A stretch of DNA of 64,000 nucleotides, taken from assembly GCA_963920665.1 (NCBI GenBank), contig OY987273.1:15874501-15938500 (forward strand). The letters run 5' to 3'. Shown here piece after piece: positions 22,226 through 36,573 of this stretch. The DNA is from Straminergon stramineum (lineage: Eukaryota; Streptophyta; Bryopsida; Hypnales; Calliergonaceae). Both the position numbers and the translations under genes were made by a program. The notes below the pieces were generated by a model. That model had not been told where the DNA came from. It searched no databases and saw nothing but the letters and a program-made list of their open reading frames with translations. Every line of letters begins with the position of its first letter. The stretch's first letter is position 1.

Positions 22226-23046
22226 ATTTTGTCAAGAGAATGAAAGATCTCTATGCATTGCATACTAATTCCATTCTCTATCTACAATATCAAGTGATTT
22301 GTTTGATACAAAGGGCAATTTCAAAGTTTTTACAATGATTGTTAGATTTTCTAAAATGAAAAATCATTGAGTTTAAGAGAATTAATGGTTTCAACATACA
22401 AGTGCTAGAAATCATTCACATCCACGTTATCAATTTGGCATCTCCATTGTAGAGAGCAATTGATAGACTCATGTTGATAAATAACTAATTGAGATCCTAC
22501 TAATGACCTAAAATGTTACTTCCTTCAAATACTAGAAATAATTACTTTCGTTCCGAAGCAAAAAAGTTCTCCACCTATAAGATTCATCTCCAATATCCCA
22601 AACAAACCAAAGCTTTTACTAGCATAAAGTGCAAATCTAGAAGGACATTGTAGGTCACACATTGAAGCAACAAGCTTGAGATTAAAGAATTCAACACCTT
22701 GATAAATGCAATAATGAATTTTAGTTTGTTCCTACTCCATTTTTTCAATGTTGACTTCACAATATAATATTCTAAACCTAGTCAAGAACCTCCTACTTAA
22801 CCTTAAGAAAAATTAAAGTATCTAAGAGAATGTACTTATAAGAGGATGAGGTGACCACACTTCCTTAATTTATAGTAAGGATGATTTTTCCTTTGAACCT
22901 CTTGCCTCCACTCTTGAGAGTTTTACAAGAGTTTTAAGGACCCATGTTTCACAAGTTTAGAATGTTATGTATATTCCAAATAACAAAAATGAGAAGGAAG
23001 AAGTAGCACTTACATGGTTGTAGTGTAGCATGCTAAATATATTCAA
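22226..23046. other. AT-rich intergenic sequence
   Basis: No gene or supported repeat seen. Confidence 0.4.
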
Positions 23047-23208
23047 CACTAGAATAAATTTGTGTTTGCATCAACAAAATCTATATGACATGTTTGGTGA
23101 AGCAAACACATAATCTGGGTTGAAAAATGCAAAAAAATGTAGATTTTTATTGTCTCAACGAACACATTATGTAGATTTTGTTGACACAAACGTAGATTTA
23201 TTCTAGTG
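23047..23208. mobile_element. CACTA-like miniature fold-back element
   Basis: 162 bp with inverted arms starting CACTAGAATAAAT and ending ATTTATTCTAGTG; the arms share TTGTGTTTGCATCAACAAAA-like sequence. Flanks CAA and CGA are a possible 3-bp duplication with one change. Confidence 0.7.
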
Positions 23209-26063
23209 CGAGTTAAACAAAGTCCAAGCTATCTCTTTGAAGTTGATTGGACACTTGTACCCTCAAAGACAACACATATGCAATGAAATAATTTAAGTTT
23301 ATTATCTAATCCCTAGTAGCATATCATGATGGTTTGAATATTAAACATTTTGCTTCCATATGTTTCTTCCAACCTAAATTCTTGGTCTCTAATACGCATA
23401 TAAGCAATAATGCAAAAAATATATAATATTAAAAGCAAAAAATGCTTACATATCCAAGCAATATGATCCATGAATTAATATATCTACCAAGGGCCAACAA
23501 TGAATCTCTTGAATTTCCTTTGCCAACCTCTAGGCCTCACCACCCATGCCATAGCTGAAGGACTTGCGCAAGGAAGAAGAGGATAGCACATCCTAGGTCG
23601 AGGTTGTACTTACTTCCATCTAAAGATCCTTCTCTAGTTTCTCCCACCATCTTAACACTCAAACTATAATAGCTATACTTTTAGGACCCTAATTGAGTAA
23701 AACTATGGTTGAGCTTGAGGAAGAGTTTCATCCATCGTCAACACTATCACCAATTCTTAAGAAGAATAGTCTCATTATTGGACACCATTTGAATGTCAAT
23801 TTGTCAACCATTTATCATAGAATACAATTAATGAATGTAAGGGAGGGGTTCTATTCTCCACTTAAGTGAACTTTGAACCTTTCCCTACAATAATTTAGAG
23901 ACTTAAAATATTCTAATTTGGGCACATTTAGTTTGTATTTAGCTATAAAACAATTGCAACTAAACAATATCAAGTATGACACAATAAGGACAATTCAAAG
24001 CTCACTAGTATGGTCAATGGAGCTTCTAATTTAGACTTTCACATTTTGATGCATCAAATTGGTTGAGGATTGATAATGGAGATGTGTACATTTCAAAAGT
24101 GTCATGATGAACATTTAATTACAAGTTAGTTTCTATTCCACATACACAATATCCAAATGGTCTACCACAATAAAGACAAAAAAATACAATGACAATAATA
24201 GAACCTATACAATGCCAAGGTAAACATTATTTATTTATTTCTAAAAGCCAAAAGATTCTAAAAAATCCAAAAAAAATCCAATAGCGAACTAGCAACCAAT
24301 TCCTTGCAAGAGAATCCCCATAAGTAGAGTTTTGAGACAAATTTGTATCAAAATCTAAAATTCACATAATTAATATCACACATTAGTAGAAACTCATTCA
24401 AAATAAATCTAAATAGCTTTAAAAAAAACAAAAAATAAAAAATAATTACAAGAATCTTGCTATAGTTAACTTACATGCCAAAACTTGTTTGAAGCCCTAA
24501 ACCCTAGATTTCCATTCCAACCACAAAGGTCTCCATAATCCCAAATTGTCTTAGAGACAAATATTGAAAGGAGAAGGAATCACAACTTATTGAAATTATA
24601 ACAAATACCAAGAAACAACAAATCCAATTTGTAAAAAACAACCATGTGCAAAAAAACCTTATTAGGTGCTATTGTTAGGATTTTGTCTAAAGCAACAAAA
24701 GCGTAACACAATGTGGTTGAGGAAGATGGAAACCCTACAACTTATTGCATTGCACATATCTCGAACACTTTGATCTCTATAACTTTGATGCCATTGCTTG
24801 ATTTTGAATGCAAATTTCAAAAATTTAAATATAAATGGTTTTTTTGTATTCAAGGCATTGCAAATCAGTTGGGATTGATGGAGCTTGCCATAATTTTATA
24901 GTGTCAACCAAATTGTGATGTTTATGAAGCCATCAAGACCTATAACCTAATACTGTGTATTTTGATGTTATTTAAATAGAACATTGAAACCTTAATAAAA
25001 CAAATAGCAATGTACCTTCCAATGAGTGTAGTGCATGGGCTACTTTATGTGATGTATCTTGCTATGTGGATAGAGCTTGGTGAATTTGGGTGCATCAGTG
25101 ATATAAGGAGACTTTCAAAAGATTGTAATTGAATCAAAACTACAAACCCTTGGGAGGTAAATATAGGATATAGATGTTGTGCTGTACTTGTTCTTGAAAG
25201 AAAAATGAGAAAGCAAAAAGTCAAGAGCACAAATAAGTAAGAAATGTACAAATATTGCATTTCTACAAAATTGTTAAAAGAACATAAATGCGCACTTTGA
25301 GCGCACCAAAGGAAAGAAAAGGTAGGAAAGAAATGAAACAATGAAATCTAAAGTTTGTGTGTGAACTTGAATGATAGCAAGAGGGAAGGGAATATCATTG
25401 AAAACTATGTTGTAATCAACACAAATTTTCTATTTTTTGGCAGAAAATACAAAAGCACATTAGCTAAATTTTGTTGATAGAAACATTGTTTTGTACTCAT
25501 GTATTGAAAAAAGAGAAGGAAGAAAAAGAATGGCAATGGTAGGTGCAACAAACCAAAAGAAGAATTTCCGAGGAGCTCACACAAGGAAGATGGTCTAGGT
25601 TGAGGATGGGTAGTTACAAATGAAAACAATTACATTTTCATCTATAAGGAGAGATTAATAAGGATTTGACAAGAAATTGATTAGAAGATGTTACAAGCAT
25701 AAGAATTAACAATAGTTGAGTGTAAAAAATTGAATGTAGTTACTTGGGACAATTTTTTGTCAAAATTTTGTCATTTTATACATTCTTTACTTGTAGAGAA
25801 ATGATGTAAGGACATCATAATTTGAAAGAGTGGAGTAATGAATTATGTGATTGGATATAATTCATCTATTAGATTTTGAAGCCTAATCTTGGTTTGAAGC
25901 CATCATGTACAAGAAAAGTTATATCCTTGGTTTTTACAAAGTCATAACTTGAAGCCAACAAATTGAACCCATTACTTAAAACGTTTTTATTCATTATTTT
26001 TAAACATATTCTTTGATATGTTTTAGGACACTAACATTGCTAATTTTTTGTGTGCAAGTTCTT
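23209..26063. other. AT-rich intergenic sequence
   Basis: No gene found. A stretch at about 24,480-24,620 resembles the host repeat that flanks element 1. Confidence 0.4.
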
Positions 26064-26078
26064 TGTGTGTGTGTGTGT

Positions 26079-26152
<74 letters not shown>

Positions 26153-26208
26153 TTCTTTTTTTCTTTTTTTTCCTTTTTTTCTTTCTTTTTTTTTTTTTTT
26201 TTTTTTTT
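26064..26208 (+). repeat. compound microsatellite (GT)n(CT)n(AT)n with poly-T
   Basis: GT run to about 26,082, CT run to 26,132, AT run to about 26,152, then T-rich sequence. Translations through it are compositional artefacts. Confidence 0.95.
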
Positions 26209-28926
26209 GGACATGAATTCTAAGTATACTTATGTATTCTTTGCTAAATGTCTATTGCTACTTCAAAGGAAAAATATAGGGATAAATACTTCTATTATCA
26301 TACTATTTTAAAAGCTTATTTTTTATATGTGTATATACTATGCTAGCATATGTTCACATAAGTTGATTTTTCCGGATTAGGGACGAATTAACCAAGCTAT
26401 AGTTCCATCATCATTCATTTTTCTGAATGGGCTAAACTCAAGGACGATAGTTGATCAAACCTTGATCCTCTGCATGCTCCTTATATGGTGGTCAGAAACA
26501 CCACGTTGTATCTTTTCACTCATCCATATTAATATTCTATATTTGACGGTTAGTTGGGGCTTGTGCCTTACCTACTAGTTTAAAGCCGATTATCAAGGTT
26601 GTCCACAAGCTGCGTGAATGCACCTAGGCCGCCTTGCCTCCATGTCCCGCTAGGGCTATGTGGTTTTTTGAAATATTACATAGGAGTCATTGTGCCTTTG
26701 GCATTCTAGCTGTTTACTTCCTGTTTTACTGGAACTTCGGGTGTGTTGGCTTTACAAGGTCATATTTCGAGATTAGCATTTCAGATTTGCGTTTGCTAAA
26801 CATGGTGCTTGGTTCCCAAAATAGCGGTCAACAGGTGTTGTTTAAATCCGTGACAAAACTATGGTTTGTTTTGGATTTGCTTACACGTTTTAACGTTGGT
26901 TGTGAGTAGGATTGAAATTATTTTCTTGTGATTTTACGATAACAAGTAGTAGTATTCTGAAGACACCTCATACACGTTAATTGGCACACTAATTGTTTGC
27001 TGGTTTACATGGGTATAGGTGAGGACTACCACCTCTCGGGAATTTTTTCAGAAACTCTTATTTCACTCTACAAGCAATTGAAGATACTAGTTGTTGGCAA
27101 CGTTTTGTGTTTAAATCCCATTTCGAGTTCTACTCAAAAATTCATTTATACACATCTCTACTTAGTTTACTTCTGTTGATTGTAGGTCACTGGAGATCCA
27201 TCTGGTTTCAAGGGTACTGGTATTTCGACCTTGGTTACACTAGTCAAGCTCTTCCTTATCGGTTGACTTACTAGCTGGATGATTATTCTCCTGGGTTATT
27301 TTATAAAAATATTGGCACGATGGGTTTTTTTCCTTATTTTTTTGTTGAAACCATATCGTTTCAATATAATTACACATGTAACTTGTTTCTCAGTTATTGA
27401 TGTACTTTAATTCTTTTTTTATGACCACCTGGAATAGATCATTGTTCTTTGATCTCCAGTTTTGGTGTCATATTACAAACCTGTGCAAACGTCTATTGAT
27501 GTTTTTCACAACATATTCTCTTTTTAAGTTGATTTTTTACATCATAGTCTCTCTAAAAGTTCATATTTTTTGTTCTTAACAAAAATATTCTTTATCTATA
27601 ATACATAAGTACAAATTTTGAAAGGGAAATAGAATCTACTCTGACTCTATCAGGGAAGTACCGAAAAAACCATTTTTTCTAGCTTTCGTATTCTAGAGCT
27701 AGATCCTAGCTACTTTTTAGTATTACATGTGACATAGCTCACAAAAGTAAATTTGTGACAACTACAAAAAGTTAATAGAAAAATAACTTTTGGAGCTACC
27801 AGTTAGCAATATCCCATGTTGTAGTATGAGTTTTGTAGAAACTACAATTACAACCTCTATTGTTTACCTAACCACATTGAATGTCTTCAGGAGCAATTAC
27901 CATCCAAAATTAAGTGGTAATTGTAATAACAAGCAACCAAATTTGCCTAATTAAGGCAACTAATCAATCTGGCTTGCATGAAGATTTAGCAATCCCTAGC
28001 CATTTATTTTTGAAGGCCTATTATCAAACCAAAGAATGCATTGAATAACCTGATGGTAGTCTCTAGAGATCCACCTGACCGTTATTGTTCATTAATCTTA
28101 AACTAGTTGGCAACCACTAAGTTTGGCTGAATATTTACCAGTTTCATGATTTTTGATAACAATACGCAGTTGCTTATTGTTGCTCTAACTTACTTTAGCC
28201 TTGCTTAAACAAGCATTGAGTTTGATCTTTATGGTTTGAAAGTGTTAGAAATTCGTAGTTCAACGTGGTTAGAAGGTGTTGATTTGCTCCAAAATATTTT
28301 GAGCAATCATAATAGTTATAGAACTTGCTATGGGAGATATGGCTACATCACAACAATCATGTAACACCTAGGTTGACTGACTAAACTTTGTGGTAATGCC
28401 TTGCATGTATGGAATTTCTTGTTTTTACTTCGAGTGAAGGCAATAACACGTGTATTAGGGCTGCAAACACCTATTGCATCCTCACTAACGCACAACCTAT
28501 TGTGATGTTCTTGGGATGGGCACATGTGAGGCCCTATATCTCTCAGAGTTTTCACAAAAATGGAGACAAGGTGGCATACCAGACATTTCTTCTAGATAGA
28601 ATATGCTCTTAGAGACACATTGTGATATAGTCTCTTATTTTTGAATTCTGCTATATACTTGTGACTATTTGTAATTGTGATTTTATGTGCCTTGACACTT
28701 GCGTGAAATGTTGTATGTCTAAATTATATTTGGCTATGTTTACCTTTGTTTGGATCTTGTAAAAGAACAAACATTAGATGAAAATTAGCTTAGAACTATG
28801 AAGCTTTGTATTTCTTGAGATTTGAAAGTAAATGCTTGGAAATTAGTAGAATGATGCCTTAAAGCAAGGATGTTCCAGAAACGGATTTTTATTTTTTTAT
28901 TTTTAAAATTTAAATTTTTTTTAAAA

Positions 28927-28995
<69 letters not shown>

Positions 28996-30053
28996 TCATA
29001 TTTGTGCTATTTGAACGCTTTTGATTATAGTATTTTCTTAAAATTGATTAAATATTATAATACTAAAGTTTTTTATTTGATTGAGTGACATATAGATTCC
29101 AAAGTAGGAAATAGTTGAAGATATCCAGAAAAATGTTCTATGCCCTTTAAAACATTGTTTAAAAACAAATAAAACAAAAGTTTGTCCAATTCAACTTTTA
29201 TTTATGGCTATTGGGAGCACAATTGCATTAGCTTTTAGTAATTTTGAATTTCATATCCAATATTCATCCACTTTCATCCTAATTTCATCGAATTTTGTTC
29301 AAAATTTTACAGAAATTTGATCCTATTCTATACTAAATGATTCAATTTAGGAAGAAATCTCACACTATTCAAATTTTTGCACCACCTGAATTTATTTGTG
29401 TAACACCTACCAATGGCCTTCTAATTTCTCACTATATATATTAATTTTTTTTAATTTATCAATTATCTAATTAAAAAATTTCAAATATCATACATCAAGA
29501 GTCAATTAAATTAGATTTTGATCTTTAGAATAAATTTTTTCAATTAGTTTATCTTTGAATTCATTTTTAGGATGAATTTTGATTAATATTTTAGTTTTAC
29601 TTCCATTCCTTAAACAAATTTTGTACCTTAGGTCCAATTTATACTAGTTCTAAGGGTGAAGGACAAGAAATTTTGAAGGTTTTGATTGGTTGAAATTGTT
29701 AAGTCCTTGGAAAATGAGTTTATACTAGGAAATGAGAGGTCATGGGTCATTGAAAAATTCCAATGAAATGGATTTTACGTTTTTCCTACATAATAGAAAA
29801 GTCCTCAAATTTTGAGCCCCAAGAATTTGAGTTTGAAACTATAGAGTGAAATTCTAAGTATGTGTTATTTTTTAATATTTTAATAATAATTATTAGTATT
29901 ATTAGTATTATTAATTTTCCATTTCCTTACCCTTGGCAAATTATACCAATCCAAATGTCAAGACTTCCAAAGGATGATCTTTTCAGTAGCAAATGAGGGA
30001 TTTTTGAGGGGTTAATTTTATGGCCCCTTTGTTTTGGTGTTAACTAGGCTTCA
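26209..30053. other. intergenic sequence
   Basis: Between about 26,350 and 27,300 the base composition is more balanced than around it, but no reading frame or motif could be assigned. The remainder is AT-rich. It contains the ATT microsatellite at 28,928. Confidence 0.4.
28928..28995 (+). repeat. (ATT)n microsatellite
   Basis: About 22 uninterrupted ATT/TTA units. Confidence 0.95.
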
Positions 30054-30983
30054 TTAACCCTAAAACGCTAGATTGGTCACCATGGAAATCATCTTTTTTA
30101 CTATTGTATGAGTGAATTGCTTAAAAAAAATCAAGAGCATGCATTTGAGGTCAAATTGCTAAGCAATACCTCTCCTTTATATACAAAATTCCATGGATGA
30201 GCAATTGTCCTTCTATCGTATATAGAAGGATTCTTTGTCCACAATGACGTCATGGGGGTAACCTTAGAAAGACACTACAGACACTAAGTGTTTGATGAAT
30301 GACTTCACTCAATATTGTAGGATAGAAAAAATGTTTTTTCATCCAATTTATATATTTGGAGGGTACTTGAGTATATTTTCAATTTACAATATTGCAAAGT
30401 CCCTCATTATGGTATTAATGACTTTTCTAAAGAAGAAGATGTTTAAAAAACGGATTACCCTTGTAGTATATTTTGACCAATTCTTGCTATTTACTCTTGA
30501 TGTGAGTTTTCGCCATAAAAATCATATATTTTGAATTTGAGTCCAACTAATTAAATGAATCTTTTTAAGTGAAGTTTTTACTCCAATTGGAAATTTTGAA
30601 AAATTTATAAATTTTACATATTTTATAGCAATGTGAACTTAGGGCCTATAACCATGACTTGTTGACTTTCTAATTTTTGAGTGACATGGTAACTTTGGTT
30701 TGTACACTGTAATATACATTTATGGTGAAAATTTCAGATTTTTTGAGTATATTTTGTATTTGATACAGATTTTCTTCATTTTTTTCGTAAAAAATTCACA
30801 GTAATTTCAATTGTTTCCTAAAAGAATTGAAATTTTTATGACAAATATTGGGCATATGATTTTATCTCTGAAGAAAATAAATACAAATTTTTCATTCATA
30901 TCTAGTTGCAAAATGGCAGCTAACAGAGTTGTGAATAGGGAGGCTTGAAATCAGTGGTCATGGGCCCGTGCTTCTAGGGTTAA
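30054..30983. mobile_element. TTAA-flanked inverted-repeat element
   Basis: 930 bp starting TTAACCCTAAAACGC and ending GCTTCTAGGGTTAA. Termini match the elements at 16,858 and 49,741 in TTAACCC(C)TA; the interior is different and contains no transposase. It ends about 230 bp upstream of the start codon of the gene at 31,217 and so may supply part of its promoter region. Confidence 0.6.
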
Positions 30984-31216
30984 CTCCAGTAGTGGAACAA
31001 CTTTTCGGACAAAGCCTTACTGGTTTGCTGTTCTTGTTTGTATCGGTGTGAATTGATGAGATTGTGGTGAGTATTTGTTTTGTGGGAGTGAGAGCAAGAG
31101 GTGAAGGGTTCGAGGGTGGTGGTGAGACTTGTGGGAGCTGGTGAAGGTTAACTTACGGCAACGCCATTGAGCGTTTCGGTATTAGGAGGCGGAGGAAGCG
31201 GAAGAATCCGAGAGGG

Positions 31217-34200
31217 ATGGATGTGGATCCTCGCCTTTTTGAAAATGTGGTACGATTTTTGGGCGTTCCTTGCCTGTTTCTGCGCAAATGGAAACCAGGA
31301 TTTGCAGATTATGGATGTTGAAGGCTGTGTGCTGAGAGAGGTTATGTCTTTATTGAAGATAACTGATTTGATTAGACTTACCACATCAAGCCTGTACTAC
31401 TCGGCACAAAGAAATCTTATTCTTGAAGAGTTTTTCATTTGTCTAGTACTTTCTCGAATCACAAGTCCACTGTTTGATATGAGCCAACAACTCAATTATC
31501 ATCGCTGGATGCTGCGCGATATTTTTTAGTCAATAACTTCACAGTTGCATGACTGGAGATGACTTGGCAGTGTCCGACAATGCATTTGCTTCGGTACACC
31601 TGGGTTTCATGGGGTTGAACTTGCATTTTGATCGAATAGTATGCCAACTTTGCATTCTATTTATGAAAATTGCTTTATTTGGTGAAATAGTACCTGTCAA
31701 TTTTGGAATCTGCTGGCTGAGGACCCGAGACTAGCAAGAGATCCGTCTCGGGTTGATTGATTCGTATTGGTGGGATTAATATCTCTCTCTAATACCTTGT
31801 TTCGAGTTTGCTGGTTTGGTAGTAGTCAATGAACGCTTGCACTTGAGGAGGTTCTGAATTCCTGAGATGTGTTGTGGGATTGGGCAGAAGGTGAGCGACA
31901 ATGAGGTACGCAAGATCGTGTTGTCGTACCTCGTTCATAACTGCTTCAAAGAGACAGCAGAGACATTCATTGCCTGCTCTGACATGAAACGCACTGCTGA
32001 CTGTTCCGTCGATATCGACAAGAGGAAACGTGTGTTCCGATGCTAATTGCATGTCTTTGTCTGTTTAGATACTGCTATTGTTTATTTTTATCTCACGTGA
32101 TTTGTCATTGGAGTCCCAAGTCTTCTGGATGAACTCACATCTACTTGGAATTTTCAAGATAATTTTTAAAATCAATTAATTATCGTTAGCTAGATGTGCG
32201 GCAGATGTTGTTTTCACAAAGTCTACCGAAGTTTCTGTTACACTTGAGAGTTCACTTATTTAAATGTTGCAGCGCTGATACAATGATATTTTGCGTGAAC
32301 ACTGGCTTATTTGCAGTCATCAATACATGCAGGATATGCATTGGAAATTTGATAGATTCGCAATTTTTAATCTCGTATTATTCTTCATCTTTGTCAAAGA
32401 GATCCACCCGGCCTTTGTGAATGATTTGGCATTAAACAAGCACAGCTTAGAACTGCTAGAGAAGGCTCAGGCAGTTCGCCTCGAGTTACTTAGGTGGGTC
32501 CGTAGTGTCACACTAGCTCTTAACTCTTGGTAACTCCTATTCGTTCCATGATTCGCTTCACTATGCTTGCGGAAGTGCTGATCGGATTGTGACTAGGTGG
32601 TACATAAGATGTACTACCTGAGTCTTACGTACCATCTACACAATGTGTTCGTGGTTCTCCTTCCTTCGCATGTCTTACTCTGTACACCTATAATTTTCTT
32701 GTTCTTTACAGGGTTGTAAATATGTTAAATTGATTTTGGCGTGTGAAGCAGCAATCTACAATCATGTACTTGAAGGCAACGTCTTAAAAGCTATTGAGCT
32801 CACTGACCAACTTGCTGTGGATCTGCTGGCCTCGAACCCGGATGTTCATTTTGCACTTTTGACTCTTCACTTCGTCGAACTTGTTCGAGCCAAGGATTGG
32901 TACGCTATCAAACCATCCAGGAGTATAGTTTGAATATTTGTCTTGGGCTTTTCAATTCCTGGAAGTACAGATCCTGGTCATGAGATCTGTCTTGGAAAGG
33001 TTTGGATATACCTAGCGGACTGATCAGATGTGTGTGATATCACAGAAAGAAGAACACCTATGCTTATAATGTTTTTTTGTGTGGTAGTGGAGTCTTGGTA
33101 AGAGGCTGGCTTAAAGCAGTAGTTGAAGGGATTTTGTGAATGCAGTGCTAGTGCGTTAGAGTTTGCACAGGGAGAGCTCCGACCTTTTGGCAAACAGCAA
33201 GATCGATATCGGGAGAAGCTTCAGGTCCGTTCGTCTTGATCGTGACTGGGGACTTCATATTTTTGAATCATTTGTCTTGAGCACTATCGTGGGCAGTATC
33301 ATTTAATTAAAATCTTCATATTATGAAATCGTATGTGCTTGAAATTGTCCTGGGTAACGCATGGCCGATCTAAATGTTAGAGGGCCTCTAAACTCCAATT
33401 TGGTATTATCAAGCCTTGATAAGTTCTTCAGTCGATTTCTTGTGGTCATCGGCTGCCAAGTTGTCTATGTGCGGATTAACATAGACAATCAGATTCCTGA
33501 CTGATGTATGTAACGTATTTGAAGCTGTGCACAGGATTGTATGGCGTTGCTTGCTTATGAGGAGCCTGAGAAGTCGCCTTTATTCCAATATTTGACCGAT
33601 GATTATCGCCAGACTGTTGCAGACGAGTTGAACAGTGCTGTTCTTGGTATGCTTCTAGTGAATTCTAGTAAAGATCTGACAGAGGTAGTTGCGAAGAATT
33701 ACATCTTGCTTTGCATGTTTATTTGCGTAGCAGTATAGTTTCGTAAGGTTATTTATCTTCATCCTTTTCATCACTTTTTATCTCTTGAGCCTGCGCATTC
33801 CTTTTCGTACGCGTTGCAAAAGGACAATGAAGAGATTTCGTGAAAAGGATTGGAAATTCTGGTACAGTTATTAAATCATGTCCTGCTGCGACTCTGCAGT
33901 CTTAAGTTCCGTGTGTACCATGAACTTTATAACGCGGCATGAACTGTTTTCAGTACTGTTTGCACACAGTTGTCTATTCTGTCTTGGTCCTCGTTTGCCA
34001 AATGAGTTTTTGGGTCCTACATCTCATGTGTATCGTGGTGGTACAGCACATGCCAATCTACCAAGCTATACATCAATGGAGAGATTGCTGCAACACACCA
34101 CTCTTGTAAGGCAGCGGCTTAATCAAGAACTTGGGAAGGTAGTACTCGAATCCTGAATTAGAATTGATGTCAGCCTCACCCCAAGGAGTTGTGGAATTGT

Positions 34201-34583
34201 ATTTTCCTGGAATTTCTCAAATTTTTGGAAAAATTTATGTCTTTTGGAGATCCAGTAATAATGTCCATTCAGGGGCTGATATAATCCGTTGTGCATGTTT
34301 GTCCATATGGAGGATGTAATCAGCACTGCTGGCTGGATGTGTGAAGCATGGGTGGGGATATAGCGTGTCACTTTGCGTAGAGAACATGCATGATCAGCAG
34401 TGTATTTTGATTCGTTAATTTCGCCTTGAGTCCATCATTCTGACCTTGTTTGTGCAATGCCTAAAGTGTATGTTTAGCTAGCTTGAAATTTGACATCTCC
34501 AGGCTTTTGGCAATTTAAACTGTCAATTCGTTTTGCAGGATGGACCTCCAACCTTCACATTGAAGGCGTTCTTGAAAAGTTAA
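31217..34583 (+). CDS. LisH-CTLH-CRA protein (RanBPM-like), seven exons, intact
   Basis: Exons 31,217-31,249, 31,888-32,029, 32,752-32,899, 33,146-33,224, 33,535-33,646, 34,047-34,138 and 34,539-34,583 total 651 nt, encoding 216 residues. Every junction is GT-AG and phases agree. The protein starts MDVDPRLFENV; a LisH motif (VRKIVLSYLVHNCFKETAETF) is at about residues 18-38. CTLH follows (YNHVLEGNVLKAIELTDQ, FALLTLHFVELVRA), then the CRA region (ALEFAQGELRPFGK, MALLAYEEPEKSPLF) and a C-terminal TFTLKAFLKS. Length and order match the short plant LisH/RanBPM-domain proteins, related to CTLH/GID ubiquitin-ligase scaffold subunits; the complex role here is inferred. No disruption is seen, so it is probably a functional host gene. 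Introns are 250-720 bp. It lies about 14.7 kb from the nearer giant hAT copy. Confidence 0.93.
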
Positions 34584-36104
34584 ATAGGTCAGGTTTCTGA
34601 ATCAACCCTGCATTTATGCTTCCAGTTCGCAACAGCTTTCATAGTTTATGTGCAAGCATGTAACCAGATTTCTGTCCTATTTGATTGAATTGTACTGGAA
34701 AGTCGTGTGATACAGCGTCCTTTCCCAGGATCTCACTAAACTGCACCAAGGTACTTTGCCAAAAATGATCCGATTTATGAACCAATAAGGGCATCCTTCC
34801 ACCGTTAACCCTGAAAAGATGGGCGGTTGGCCGTGTGAATTTCGTGGGGTCGGAGCCTATGACAGTGGACTTAGAGTCAACGGTAGATTATATTGTTGCT
34901 ATTCGGGGAATGGGATTGTGATTGGTTCTGGAGGATTGTGCTTCGATTCTATTGAGGAATCTCATCAATGACGAGGCTTGGTGCTTTGGATTTCAATTAT
35001 TCACATTGAAAACAAATTTCTAGTGAGTTCTTGTCTATCCAGTTTTTGATTCTATGAAGGAATCTGTAACCACAATCAGTAGTGTACGGCAGGGGCACCT
35101 GCCAGAGGTCTCTTAGAGATTTGTAGCAAGGATGATTCTGTGTCTAACCTAGCGACTGTCGAGTTGCCTTAAAAGGCTTGACAGTTACCCTTGTCCAACT
35201 GACAATTTTCACTTGTCTAATGGTTTGCCGCCACGTAGGAAATCACGCAATCCTCCTTTTAACTGCCCCTTCCGCCACTGGGGACAAGAACTGTCGAGAG
35301 GAGAGGGTTGTACCGTAGCATCTTCACAGAGACGTCTATGACTTCGCATTCCAAGTTTCGGGGCTCTGCAGTGCCTTGACACACTCCAGAGATGTCTTCA
35401 CTTCACCTAAATTTGGAAACCCTCTTCAACTGCACTTGAGACCAAATCTTCCAACCTTCTATCCTGAAATCTGTATGTCAATCCCAGTCACATGGATGTT
35501 CACACGTGCAGTGGGGTATAAGAATCTTACAACTGGCCTATTTGAGCCATTCAATTTTTTTTACAATGCAGAGTATAAGGGAGGCAATGCCTTTCCAACC
35601 ACTTAAGTGGTTACACCTATCTGCAACCTATCTCCAGGGTGAGTTTCTTGGGGAGGAAATTTTTCAGTGTGCAGAAATAGAGTTGGGAAGGTTACCATAA
35701 TTTTCCAGATTTTTAATTTTCAAAACATAATTACTAGGAATTTTTGAGTGGAAGATTTTGTTCCTCTCACTTTGGTCATGCAGACCTTTGTGTTTCCCAC
35801 AAAGGCTGGTTGCAAAACCCCCAAGGATTGAGAGTGTTGTAAAACAATAATAGTGTGGCACAACTACATGGGAAATTGTATTGTAATTAATCATTGTCTT
35901 CTCTTCTAGTGTAGGAAGTGATCATTCTACATTGCCAAAAGGGGGTGGTGATTAGGAATGGGTTGCCTTCCTTGAGTGGTATATTTTAGTAAGCATAATT
36001 ATCATTGCATCCTTATGCAATCCAAACCAAGCATACCAATTTTCAGTTTTTATAAACCAAAATTCTATTTATGGTGAATTTCTCAAGTTAATTTTCAAGG
36101 TTTT
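34584..36104. other. 3' region of the LisH-CTLH-CRA gene and intergenic sequence
   Basis: The first few hundred bases presumably include the 3' untranslated region. No other gene could be supported; short frames around 35,376-35,700 lack recognisable domains. Confidence 0.4.
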
Positions 36105-36573
36105 ATGAATATTTTAATTGAAAACAATTGGAGATGAATTTTTACATTTGGTTGTTGAGATATGTAGGGAACATCCATATGCACATTTTTCATATGAAAA
36201 AACACCCCTTTAAGTAACCAAAATGTATCTGAGGTTGAATTTAATGTAATCCTTCTTATAATGGAACTTTAAAGAAGTGAATATCTTTATAATTTAACTA
36301 AATTTTTCCAAAGTAATTGTACCATCATACTCAAATGTAAAAAATTAGTCATAGAATATAGGTCAACTAAAAAAATGTAGTTAAATTATAGAGATATTCA
36401 TTTCTTTAAAGTTTGGTCATAAGAAGCATTAAATTAAATTCAACCTCGAGTATATTTTTTTTAATTAAAGGGGTGCTTTTTAATATGAAAGATGTGCGTA
36501 TGGATGTTCCCTACATATCTACACAATCGAATTAAAAAAATTCATCACCGATTGTTTTCAATAAAATATTATA
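36105..36573. mobile_element. long fold-back (hairpin) element
   Basis: Left arm about 36,105-36,299 and right arm about 36,378-36,573 are inverted copies of roughly 195 nt with scattered mismatches (shared blocks include ATATGTAGGGAACATCCATA and TATAATTTAACTA), separated by about 78 nt. A transcript would form a long hairpin. No terminal duplication was fixed. Confidence 0.8.

Noticed and set aside
26013..26311. Leu/Ser- and Tyr/Ile-rich frames
   Set aside because: Translation of the GT/CT/AT microsatellite.
31167..31529. A 120-residue frame across the first exon of the LisH-CTLH-CRA gene
   Set aside because: It is in a different frame from the MDVDP start and reads through the first intron.
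35376..35700. Short plus-strand frames after the intact gene
   Set aside because: No domain, no partner exons and no codon pattern to support them.
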